Translations under genes and position numbers: made by a program | The notes under the pieces: model-generated | Told to the model about the DNA's origin: nothing | Database searches by the model: none | Seen by the model: only the letters and a program-made list of their open reading frames with translations | NCBI GenBank assembly: GCA_025935735.1 | Contig: JAICUS010000118.1 | Span: 1 to 12,656 of the forward strand | Length of the DNA: 12,656 bases | Reading direction: 5' to 3' | DNA from: Solirubrobacteraceae bacterium | Lineage (GTDB): Bacteria; Actinomycetota; Thermoleophilia; Solirubrobacterales; Solirubrobacteraceae | Shown: in pieces, positions 1-5,834 of the stretch | Layout of the letters: each line of letters begins with the position of its first letter | How positions within the stretch are numbered: position 1 is the stretch's first letter

Positions 1-161
1 ATGACGGGCCGTGGCGCGCCGGCGTGCCCGAGTGGGGAGCGGGCCGCTGGTGCGACGTGTTCGAGATCCGCGACTTCAAGATCCAGCGCTGCTTCATCTA
101 CCTCGACCCCGACTACGCGGGCGGCGACAAGGACCGCTACCCGTGGCTGGCCGGCCAGTGA
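1..161 (+). CDS. SnoaL/NTF2-like family protein, C-terminal part (5' truncated by window edge)
   Basis: The reading frame whose codons begin at base 3 runs open from the window edge to a TGA at 159-161. The visible 52 residues include W-C-D-V-F-E-I-R-D-F-K-I and I-Y-L-D-P-D-Y, ending in Y-P-W-L-A-G-Q. This is the usual end of small SnoaL-like/nuclear transport factor 2 fold proteins, whose last beta strands carry a 'vyelrdGKI...yLDp' pattern and a closing 'PWL'. Such proteins are cone-shaped isomerases, hydrolases or hydroxylase partners acting on small organic molecules; the reaction cannot be told from this fragment. It lies 6 bp upstream of the IclR-type regulator on the same strand, so the two are probably co-transcribed, and aromatic or polyketide-like catabolism is a plausible context by inference. 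The N-terminus is outside the window. Confidence is good for the fold and low for any specific role. Confidence 0.72.
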   Translation, partial: DGPWRAGVPEWGAGRWCDVFEIRDFKIQRCFIYLDPDYAGGDKDRYPWLAGQ

Positions 162-167
162 GCTGAG

Positions 168-941
168 ATGGCCGCCGCGGCGGGCGCGACGCTGCAGGGC
201 CTGGAGCGCGGCCTGGCCGTCATCCAGTCCTTCTCGCACGACGCGCCGGCCATGACGCTGAGCGAGGTCGCCCGGCGCACGGACATCAGCCGGGCGACCG
301 CCCGCCGCATCCTGCTCACGCTCGAGGCGCTGGGCTTCGTGCGCTCGGACGGGCGCGAGTTCTCGCTCTCGCCGCGCGTGCTGTCGCTCGGCTGGGCCTA
401 CCTGTCCTCGCTGAACCTGTGGGAGGTCGCCCGCCCGTTCATGCAGGACCTGTCGGCCGCGACGCAGGAGACGTGCTCGGCCTGCACGCTCGACCTGCCG
501 GACATCGTGTTCGTGGCCCGCGTGCCGGCGCCGCGGCGGATCCTGATGATGTCGCTGGGCGTCGGCTCGCGGCTGCCCGCCTTTGCCACGGCGATGGGCC
601 GGGTGCTGCTCGCCGGCCTGCCGGACGCGGAGGTGGCCGCGCACCTGGCCGCGACTCCCCTGGAGCCGCTCACGCACCGCACCGTCACCGACCCGCGGCA
701 TCTGCTGGCGCTCGTCGCCGCCGTGCGCGAGCAGGGCTACTCGCTCGTCGACGAGGAGCTCGAGCTGGGCCTGCGCTCGCTGTCGGTGCCGCTGCACGGC
801 CCGGACGGCCGGCCGGTGGCGGCGCTCAACCTGTGCGCGGCCGCGGCTCGCGTCTCGGTGGAGGAGATGCAGGTCCGCTACCTGCCCGCGATGCGGTCGA
901 CCGCTGACACGATATCCAGCGCCTGGCTACAGAAGAGTTGA
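168..941 (+). CDS. IclR-family transcriptional regulator, PcaR/PcaU/PobR type
   Basis: A 257-residue protein with the two-domain IclR layout. An N-terminal winged helix-turn-helix (about residues 10-72) contains L-E-R-G-L-A-V-I and M-T-L-S-E-V-A followed by S-R-A-T-A-R-R-I-L-L-T-L. The C-terminal effector domain (about 90-250) contains D-I-V-F-V-A-R-V and S-L-G-V-G-S-R-L-P-A-F-A-T-A-M-G-R-V-L-L-A. The wording 'T-A-R-R-I-L-L-T-L' and 'S-P-R-V-L-S-L-G-W-A-Y-L-S-S-L' resembles regulators of protocatechuate/4-hydroxybenzoate (beta-ketoadipate) genes rather than the sugar or glyoxylate IclR branch. The effector and targets are not shown here. The ATG at 168 gives a normal-length N-terminus; there is only a weak purine-rich stretch before it. 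It follows the SnoaL-like gene by 6 bp. Its stop codon overlaps the -35 box of the hsp20 promoter. The family call is firm; the beta-ketoadipate link is inference. Confidence 0.9.
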   Translation: MAAAAGATLQGLERGLAVIQSFSHDAPAMTLSEVARRTDISRATARRILLTLEALGFVRSDGREFSLSPRVLSLGWAYLSSLNLWEVARPFMQDLSAATQETCSACTLDLPDIVFVARVPAPRRILMMSLGVGSRLPAFATAMGRVLLAGLPDAEVAAHLAATPLEPLTHRTVTDPRHLLALVAAVREQGYSLVDEELELGLRSLSVPLHGPDGRPVAALNLCAAAARVSVEEMQVRYLPAMRSTADTISSAWLQKS

Positions 942-966
942 CACTAGCCGACTGAGATCTTATACT
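938..966 (+). promoter_or_regulatory. Near-consensus sigma-70-type promoter of hsp20
   Basis: A perfect -35 TTGACA (938-943), a 17-bp spacer and a -10 TATACT (961-966) lie upstream of hsp20; the -35 overlaps the TGA of the IclR gene. Transcription would start near 972-974, giving a leader of about 40 nt. This is the only promoter in the window that matches both consensus hexamers, in contrast to the -10-only signals at other genes. The call rests on sequence match alone. Confidence 0.75.
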
Positions 967-982
967 GCGTCTCAAGCAGTAT
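962..982. promoter_or_regulatory. Perfect 7-7-7 palindrome, candidate operator of hsp20
   Basis: ATACTGC (962-968) and GCAGTAT (976-982) form a perfect inverted repeat with a 7-nt spacer. The centre is at base 972, the predicted transcription start, and the left arm lies mostly inside the -10 box. A repressor here would exclude RNA polymerase. The 7-bp arm/7-nt spacer geometry equals that of the HspR site HAIR, but the arm sequence is different, and it is not CIRCE. A shorter TGAGA/TCTCA repeat (953-957 and 970-974) overlaps it. Confidence 0.55.
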
Positions 983-1003
983 CCCTTTGTGATCTTCAGG
1001 AGG
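983..1003 (+). promoter_or_regulatory. hsp20 leader: strong Shine-Dalgarno with possible masking stem
   Basis: AGGAGG at 998-1003 ends 9 nt before the ATG at 1013 and decides that start over the in-frame GTG at 989, which lies upstream of it. CCCTTT at 983-988 can pair with AGGAGG across a 9-nt loop with four Watson-Crick or U-A pairs in total plus two U-G pairs and one C/A mismatch. This weak U-rich pairing over a ribosome site resembles fourU-type RNA thermometers. The Shine-Dalgarno is certain as a sequence; the thermometer is speculation. Confidence 0.6.
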
Positions 1004-1012
1004 TTTCAAGCT

Positions 1013-1489
1013 ATGGCGATCGTTCGTTGGGAGCCTCTCCGCGAGTTCTCCACCCTGCAGAACGAGATGAACCGTCTCTTCAACACCGTGTTCGACAGCC
1101 CCGCTCCCGCGGGCAATGGCGGCCTGCGCCGCTGGATGCCGGCGATGGACCTGGTCGAGAGCGGCGACCACTTCGTCCTGCGTGCGGACCTGCCCGGCCT
1201 GTCGGAGGAGGACGTGAACATCGAGGTCGAGGACCGGGTGCTCACCATCTCCGGCGAGCGCAAGACCGAGCACCAGGCCGACAAGGACGGCTTCCACCGC
1301 ATCGAGCGGGCGTTCGGCGCCTTCTCCCGCTCGCTGACGCTGCCGGAGGGCATCGACCCCGAGGCGGTCCAGGCCGGCTTCGACCGCGGCGTGCTCGAGG
1401 TGCGCATCCCGAAGCCCGAGGAGCGCAAGCCGCGCAAGATCACGATCGGCGCCGGCGCGCCGAAGACCCTCGAGGCCGACGCCGCGTAA
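1013..1489 (+). CDS. hsp20: Small heat shock protein, Hsp20/alpha-crystallin family
   Basis: A 158-residue ATP-independent holdase chaperone that binds unfolding proteins in the cytoplasm. The N-terminal arm (1-40) begins A-I-V-R-W-E-P-L-R-E and has the F-rich oligomerisation segment N-R-L-F-N-T-V-F. The alpha-crystallin domain spans about 41-138, with D-L-P-G (59-62), E-D-V-N-I-E-V, L-T-I-S-G-E-R and the family signature G-V-L (126-128) in F-D-R-G-V-L-E-V-R-I-P-K. A C-terminal I-T-I (143-145) matches the I-x-I anchor used in dimer-dimer contacts. Length is normal for the class. The ATG at 1013 is chosen because AGGAGG lies 9 nt upstream and the protein then starts like its relatives. It has its own strong promoter and a candidate operator, and it is followed by a large inverted repeat that separates it from tgt. 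Stress control is likely but the regulator is unknown. Confidence 0.95.
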   Translation: MAIVRWEPLREFSTLQNEMNRLFNTVFDSPAPAGNGGLRRWMPAMDLVESGDHFVLRADLPGLSEEDVNIEVEDRVLTISGERKTEHQADKDGFHRIERAFGAFSRSLTLPEGIDPEAVQAGFDRGVLEVRIPKPEERKPRKITIGAGAPKTLEADAA

Positions 1490-1491
1490 CC

Positions 1492-1539
1492 GGGGTCAGA
1501 CCCCTTGAGTCTCCCCGGCTCAAGGGGTCTGACCCCTTG
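1492..1539. repeat. Perfect 18-bp inverted repeat built from two GGGGTC-n-GACCCC palindromes
   Basis: GGGGTCAGACCCCTTGAG (1492-1509) is followed by a 9-nt loop and its exact reverse complement (1519-1536). Each arm itself carries a 13-bp palindrome GGGGTC-n-GACCCC, and the right copy extends to CAAGGGGTC-T-GACCCCTTG (1521-1539). It starts 2 bp after the hsp20 stop codon. The nested design looks like a REP/BIME-type dispersed element. It could stop transcription, but no T-run follows the stem. No second copy is visible in this window. Confidence 0.8.
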
Positions 1540-1566
1540 CGGGGGGCGGTAGCCTGCCGCCCCCCG
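1540..1566. promoter_or_regulatory. Perfect 10-bp hairpin with a -10-like TAGCCT in its loop, abutting the tgt start
   Basis: CGGGGGGCGG (1540-1549) and CCGCCCCCCG (1557-1566) are perfect reverse complements around the loop TAGCCTG. TAGCCT (1550-1555) fits the TANNNT -10 pattern seen before other genes here. The last base of the right arm is the first base of the tgt GTG codon, and there is no Shine-Dalgarno. The signal could be a leaderless or short-leader promoter for tgt, an operator, or the second half of a terminator for hsp20. Confidence 0.4.
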
Positions 1567-2765
1567 TGTCCTGCTTCGAGATCCGCACGACCGACGCCGG
1601 CTCGCGTGCCCGCACGGGCACGCTGCGCCTCGCCCACGGCGAGGTCCGCACGCCGGCGTTCGTCCCCCTCGCCACCAAGGCGGTCGTCAAGACGCTCGAG
1701 GTGCGCGAGGCCGCCGAGCTCGGCTTCGACATGGTGCTCGGCAACACGTTCCACCTGTTCCTGTCTCCCGGGCACGAGCTGATCGCCCGCCACGGCGGCC
1801 TCCACCGGTTCATGGGCTGGGACCGGCCGGTGATCACCGACTCCGGCGGCTTCCAGGTGTTCTCCATGGGCCACGGCACGGTGGCCGACGAGATCAAGGG
1901 CCGCGCACCCCAGTCCTCGGGCGAGCGCGCCGGCTCGATCCTGGCCATCGAGGAGGAGGGCGTGCGCTTCCGCTCCTACCTCGACGGCTCCGAGCGCTTC
2001 ATGGGGCCGGAGACGTCGATGGCGGTCCAGGCGGCGCTGGGCTCGGACATCGCGCTCGTGTTCGACGAGTGCACCCCGTTCCACGGCGGCCGCGACTACA
2101 CCGCGCGCTCCACCGAGCGCACGCACCGCTGGCTGGACCGCTGCCTGGCCTGGCACGCCGAGCACGGCCCGGCGGACCAGGTGGTCTACGGGATCGTGCA
2201 GGGCGGGGTGGAGGAGGACCTGCGGCGCGCGTCCGCCCAGGAGGTGGCCGCGCGGGGGACGGGCGGCATCGCCGTCGGCGGCACCCTCGGCGAGAGCAAG
2301 GACCAGATGTTCGAGGTGGTCGGCTGGGCGATGGACGAGCTGCCGCCCGAGCGCCCCGTCCACCTGCTGGGCATCGGCGAGATCGACGACCTCGTCCGCG
2401 GCGTCGAGCTGGGCATCGACACGTTCGACTGCGCGATGCCCACCCGGATCGGCCGCCACGGCATGGCGCTCGTGCCCGACCCCGAGCACCGCTGGCGGGT
2501 CGACCTGGCCAAGGCCCGCTGGAAGGACTCCGCCGAGCCGGTGCTCGACGGCTGCCCCTGCCCGGCCTGCGCGACCGGCTACTCGCGCGCCTACCTGCAC
2601 TACCTGCTCAAGGCCCGCGAGCACACCGCGCTGCGGCTGCTGACCATCCACAACCTGGCGTTCATGGCCCGGCTGATGGAGGGCCTTCGCGCCGCGATCG
2701 ACGCGGGCCGGCTGGCCGAGGCGGCGGCCGCGGTCCGCGCCGGCGCCGCCCCGTGGGAGCTCTAA
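1566..2765 (+). CDS. tgt: Queuine tRNA-ribosyltransferase (tRNA-guanine transglycosylase)
   Basis: A 399-residue enzyme that swaps guanine-34 of GUN-anticodon tRNAs for a queuine precursor or queuine. Visible motifs are N-T-F-H-L (60-64), T-D-S-G-G-F-Q with the catalytic Asp92, Y-G-I-V-Q-G-G (208-214), and G-I-D-T-F-D-C with the nucleophile Asp288, followed by P-T-R-I-G-R-H-G. The zinc site is Cys330, Cys332, Cys335 and His362 in L-L-T-I-H-N. Between S-M-G and E-E-G-V-R-F-R-S (about 101-135) there is a longer loop than in the proteobacterial enzymes. Length is slightly above the usual 370-390. GTG at 1566 is the start that gives a normal N-terminus. No queuosine biosynthesis or transporter gene is nearby, so precursor supply cannot be judged. 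The stop codon interlocks with that of the convergent oxidoreductase. Confidence 0.95.
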   Translation: MSCFEIRTTDAGSRARTGTLRLAHGEVRTPAFVPLATKAVVKTLEVREAAELGFDMVLGNTFHLFLSPGHELIARHGGLHRFMGWDRPVITDSGGFQVFSMGHGTVADEIKGRAPQSSGERAGSILAIEEEGVRFRSYLDGSERFMGPETSMAVQAALGSDIALVFDECTPFHGGRDYTARSTERTHRWLDRCLAWHAEHGPADQVVYGIVQGGVEEDLRRASAQEVAARGTGGIAVGGTLGESKDQMFEVVGWAMDELPPERPVHLLGIGEIDDLVRGVELGIDTFDCAMPTRIGRHGMALVPDPEHRWRVDLAKARWKDSAEPVLDGCPCPACATGYSRAYLHYLLKAREHTALRLLTIHNLAFMARLMEGLRAAIDAGRLAEAAAAVRAGAAPWEL

Positions 2766-3679
2766 GGAACGAGCACGATCTTGCCGAGCGTGTGTCGGCG
2801 CTCCAGCTCCGTATAGGCGTCGCGGACCTGCGCGAGCGGATACGTGCGGGCGATCGGGAGCTCGAGCCGGCCGGCGGCGATCAGCGCCGCGAGCTCGGCC
2901 AGCACCGGCGCGCTCGCGCCGACGGCGTTGCCGTCGCTCTTGACTTCGGGGTGGGCGGCGCGGTCCGGGGGGATGATCGTGTTGATCCGGCCGGGGGCGA
3001 CGCCGAGCTCGAGCGCCAGCTCGATGTAGCCGCCATACGTGTCGATGAACGCGTCCAGCCGCCCGCGGCCGGCCGCGCGGATGCGCTCGCCGAGGCCGTC
3101 GCCGTAGACGACCGGGATCGCGCCGTGGTCGCGCAGCCACGCGTGGTGGGACTCGCTCGCCAGGGCGACGACCGTCGCGCCGGCGTCCCGGGCCAGCTGG
3201 ACCGCGAGCGTCCCGACGCCGCCGGCCGCGCCGGAGATCGCGACGACGTCGCCCTCGCGCGGCGACACCGCGCGCACGGCGGCCCAGGCCGTGGCGCCGA
3301 CGACGTGCAGCGCCCCCGCCACCTCCCACGGCACCTCCGGCGGCTTGGGTGTGACGTTCGCCGCCTCGACGATCGCGTACTCCGCCTGGCTCGCGCGGTC
3401 GTCCGTGAAGCCGATCAGCTCGTCGCCGGCGGCGACGCCGTCCACGCCGGGCCCGACCGCCTCGACCACGCCGGCCAGGTCTGAGCCCTGGCCGGAGGGG
3501 AACGTCGCCGGCCACAGCGCGTGGAATCGGCCCTCGCGGATGGCGGCCTCACCGGGGTTGATGCCGGCCGCCTTCACGCGCACGAGGACCTGTCCCTCGC
3601 CGGGCGCCGGCCGGTCGACGTCGACGACCTTCAGGACGTCGATCCCGCCGTATTCGTCGAATCTCACTGCCTTGGTCAT
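2762..3679 (-). CDS. NADP-dependent oxidoreductase, zinc-free quinone-oxidoreductase-like MDR family
   Basis: A 305-residue medium-chain dehydrogenase/reductase. The N-terminal GroES-like domain (1-120) begins M-T-K-A-V-R-F-D-E-Y-G-G and includes V-K-A-A-G-I-N-P-G-E and G-S-D-L-A-G-V-V-E-A-V-G. The Rossmann nucleotide-binding motif is G-A-A-G-G-V-G (150-156). The C-terminus ends H-T-L-G-K-I-V-L-V-P, typical of the family. The catalytic-zinc cysteine ligands of true alcohol dehydrogenases are absent, so this is a reductase of quinones, enones or similar carbonyls; the substrate is unknown. I start at the ATG at 3679, where the conserved N-terminus begins, rather than at an in-frame ATG at 3736. 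A TAGTGT hexamer lies 4 nt upstream of the ATG and there is no Shine-Dalgarno. The divergent AraC gene starts 74 bp away and is the likely regulator, by context only. Confidence 0.92.
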   Translation of the reverse strand: MTKAVRFDEYGGIDVLKVVDVDRPAPGEGQVLVRVKAAGINPGEAAIREGRFHALWPATFPSGQGSDLAGVVEAVGPGVDGVAAGDELIGFTDDRASQAEYAIVEAANVTPKPPEVPWEVAGALHVVGATAWAAVRAVSPREGDVVAISGAAGGVGTLAVQLARDAGATVVALASESHHAWLRDHGAIPVVYGDGLGERIRAAGRGRLDAFIDTYGGYIELALELGVAPGRINTIIPPDRAAHPEVKSDGNAVGASAPVLAELAALIAAGRLELPIARTYPLAQVRDAYTELERRHTLGKIVLVP

Positions 3680-3683
3680 GCGC

Positions 3684-3724
3684 ACACTAGAGCGCACCGC
3701 GATGCGAGGTTCCATGCTTGAACC
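3684..3724. promoter_or_regulatory. Divergent control region between the oxidoreductase and araC-like gene
   Basis: Minus-strand TAGTGT (3689-3684) is a -10-like element for the oxidoreductase. GGTTC (3708-3712) and GAACC (3720-3724) form a 5-bp inverted repeat with a 7-nt spacer near the middle of the 74-bp divergent gap. A second symmetric pair, CGCACA (3681-3686) and TGTGCG (3736-3741), flanks it. These are candidate binding sites for the divergent AraC-type regulator; arms this short can occur by chance in DNA of this composition. Confidence 0.35.
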
Positions 3725-3753
3725 GCCCCGATCCATGTGCGATCGTCTCAGGC

Positions 3754-4638
3754 ATGGACGTGCTCACCGATCTGCTCGGCCGCTCGCGGGCTCGCGGCGC
3801 GGCGTTCACGCACACGACGGTGCAGGGCGACTGGGGCGTGGAGTTCTCCGCCGGCCCGCGCGTCTCGCTGCACGCCATCGTCACCGGCGACGCATACCTG
3901 TGGGCCGACGATCCCGGCCGGGCGCTGCGGGTCACGGCCGGCGACGTCGTCCTGGTGCGCGAGTCCACCCGCCACCACATGGCGCACGCGCCCGGCGCCG
4001 CCTGCGTCCCGTTCCACGAGGTGCCGTGCGCCGAGCGCGGCGACACCGTGTTCTTCTGCGGCGCCTACGACTTCGAGGGCGACCTGATCCGGCCGCTGCT
4101 GGACGCCCTGCCCACGACGGTCCGCCTGCGCCCCGCCCCCGGCAGCACCCTGTGCGGGACCATGGAGCTGCTCGGCCGCGAGATGCTCCGCGACGAGCCA
4201 GGCCAGCAGGCGCTGCTCGACCGGCTGCTGGACGTCGCGCTCATCCAGCTGCTGCGCGAGCACCTGACCGCGGCGGGACCGGACGCGCCGGCGTGGTTCA
4301 AGGCGCTGGCCTGCCCGCACGTCGGCCCGGCGCTGCGCGCGCTGCACGCCGACCCGGCCCGCAGCTGGACGGTGGCCGACCTGGCGGCCGAGGCGCACCT
4401 CTCGCGCGCGACGTTCGCCCGGCGCTTCACCGCGCTGCTCGGCGTCGGCCCGCTGACCTACCTCACCGACTGGCGCATGGCGCTGGCCCGCGAGCGCCTG
4501 CGCGACAGCGACGACCGCCTGGCCGCCGTGGCCCGCTCGCTCGGCTACGGATCGGAGTTCGCGTTCGCGGCCGCGTTCAAGCGCCACCACGGTGCGGCCC
4601 CCGGCCGCTGGCGCACCGCGGCGCGCGCCGCGGCCTAA
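3754..4638 (+). CDS. AraC-family transcriptional regulator with N-terminal cupin (cupin_6) domain
   Basis: A 294-residue protein. The N-terminal half (about 1-175) begins M-D-V-L-T-D-L-L and includes W-G-V-E-F, H-A-I-V-T-G-D-A-Y-L-W and L-R-V-T-A-G-D-V-V-L-V-R, matching the cupin-type sensor found in AraC proteins that sit beside oxidoreductases. The C-terminal ~95 residues hold the two AraC helix-turn-helix units: W-T-V-A-D-L-A-A-E-A-H-L-S-R-A-T-F-A-R-R-F, then L-A-A-V-A-R-S-L-G-Y-G-S-E-F-A-F-A-A-A-F-K-R and the closing G-A-A-P-G-R-W-R. The ATG at 3754 is preferred over the in-frame TTG at 3718 because the family starts at M-D-x-L-x-D-L-L. The gene is divergent from the NADP-dependent oxidoreductase, its likely target, and its stop codon overlaps that of the kinase gene. 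The effector is unknown. Confidence 0.93.
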   Translation: MDVLTDLLGRSRARGAAFTHTTVQGDWGVEFSAGPRVSLHAIVTGDAYLWADDPGRALRVTAGDVVLVRESTRHHMAHAPGAACVPFHEVPCAERGDTVFFCGAYDFEGDLIRPLLDALPTTVRLRPAPGSTLCGTMELLGREMLRDEPGQQALLDRLLDVALIQLLREHLTAAGPDAPAWFKALACPHVGPALRALHADPARSWTVADLAAEAHLSRATFARRFTALLGVGPLTYLTDWRMALARERLRDSDDRLAAVARSLGYGSEFAFAAAFKRHHGAAPGRWRTAARAAA

Positions 4639-5834
4639 CGGGTGTTGTCGTCGACCAGGTTCTTGAACGACTGGGCGGCGTCGTCGACCTTGCCCGAGAC
4701 GTTCTGGTCGAGCTTCACGCTCTGCTTGCCGCCCAGGTTCTCGTAGGCCGCGATCGCGCCCGCGATCACGAGGATCGCCACCACCAGCGCGATCCACTTG
4801 CCCGCGCCGCCGCGCTGCTTGCGCTGTGGCTGCGCGGCCCGGCGCTGAGCCGGCCGGGGCGGCGGGGTGCGACGGGGCTCCTCGGCGATCGGCTCCAGCC
4901 GGCGCCGCGGGGCGGGCACCGCGCCGGTCTGCCGGGTGCCGGTGATCATCCGGGTGGACTCGGTGGCCGGCAGCGCGCGGGTGGTGTCGAGGTCCTCGGT
5001 GTGGGCGACGCCGGCCAGGCCGTCGCGCAGGGCGTCCTCCATCTCGGCCGCGTCGGCGTAGCGGTGCGCGGGGTCGCGGGCCAGCGCGTGGCGGACCGCG
5101 TCGGCCAGCGGGGCGGGGACGTCGCGGTTGAGCTCGTCCAGCGGCTCGGGGTCGCCCGATTCCTGCAGGCGCGCGAGGTCGGTCAGCGAGGCCGCCTCAT
5201 ACGGCAGCCGGTTCGCCATCAGCTGGTAGGCCACGACGCCCAGCGCGTACAGGTCGGACGCGGGCCCGGCGGGCTCGCCGCGGGCCTGCTCGGGCGACAG
5301 GTAGGCCGCCGTCCCCAGCACGGAGCCGACCTTGGTGATGTCGGACTGCTCGGCCGCCTTGGCGATGCCGAAGTCGGCCAGCTTGACCACGCCGTCGGTG
5401 TTGCGCAGCAGGTTGCCGGGCTTGACGTCGCGGTGCACGACCCCGTTGCGGTGCGCGTAGTCCAGGCCGCGGCAGGCCTGGGTGAGGATGTCCACCGCGT
5501 CGCGCGGGCCGAGCGGCCCGCGGTCGCGCAGGATCTCCGCGCACGACTGGCCGTCGACGTACTCCATGACGATGAACTGGCGCCCGCTGGAGGACTCCGA
5601 GCCGAAGTCGAAGACCTGCACGATGTTCGGGTGCACGAGCCGGGCCGCGGCCAGCGCCTCGCGCCGGAAGCGGGAGACGAACGCGGAGTCCTCGGCCAGG
5701 TGCTCGGCCAGCAGCTTGACCGCCACGTAGCGCTCCAGCCGCGTGTCGAAGGCCAGCTGCACCGTGGCCATGCCGCCGACGCCCAGCCGGCGCTCGAGCC
5801 GATAGCGGTCGGCGAAGAGCTGGTCGGTGGTCAT
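4635..5834 (-). CDS. Membrane-anchored serine/threonine protein kinase (PknB-like, no PASTA domains)
   Basis: A 399-residue Hanks-type kinase. The catalytic domain (about 11-275) shows the glycine loop G-V-G-G-M-A-T-V (18-25), V-A-V-K with ATP-binding Lys40, alpha-C Glu59, the catalytic loop H-R-D-V-K-P-G-N (Asp136, Asn141), D-F-G (154-156) and the activation-loop end G-T-A-A-Y-L-S-P-E-Q. All catalytic residues are present. A Pro/Arg/Gln-rich juxtamembrane linker (about 285-345) precedes one transmembrane helix (347-364). Only 35 residues follow, V-K-L-D-Q-N-V-S-G-K-V-D-D-A-A-Q-S-F and on, so there is no sizeable extracellular sensor. The ATG at 5834 overlaps the stop codon of the upstream lipoprotein gene by 4 nt, suggesting translational coupling. 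I infer that the lipoprotein might supply the missing outside domain. The stop codon interlocks with that of the convergent AraC gene. Confidence 0.95.
   Translation of the reverse strand: MTTDQLFADRYRLERRLGVGGMATVQLAFDTRLERYVAVKLLAEHLAEDSAFVSRFRREALAAARLVHPNIVQVFDFGSESSSGRQFIVMEYVDGQSCAEILRDRGPLGPRDAVDILTQACRGLDYAHRNGVVHRDVKPGNLLRNTDGVVKLADFGIAKAAEQSDITKVGSVLGTAAYLSPEQARGEPAGPASDLYALGVVAYQLMANRLPYEAASLTDLARLQESGDPEPLDELNRDVPAPLADAVRHALARDPAHRYADAAEMEDALRDGLAGVAHTEDLDTTRALPATESTRMITGTRQTGAVPAPRRRLEPIAEEPRRTPPPRPAQRRAAQPQRKQRGGAGKWIALVVAILVIAGAIAAYENLGGKQSVKLDQNVSGKVDDAAQSFKNLVDDNTR

Noticed and set aside
938..982. CIRCE or HAIR (HspR) operator at hsp20
   Set aside because: No TTAGCACTC-N9-GAGTGCTAA and no CTTGAGT-N7-ACTCAAG is present; the palindrome found has HAIR-like spacing but unrelated arms.
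1492..1536. Rho-independent terminator of hsp20
   Set aside because: The stem is strong, but it is followed by TTGCGGGGGG rather than a T-run and each arm is itself palindromic, so I list it as a repeat with termination only as a possibility.
1440..3515. A minus-strand open frame of 691 codons
   Set aside because: It is antisense to the well-supported tgt gene and out of frame with the oxidoreductase; the translation is Arg/Gly/Ala-rich with no recognisable motif.
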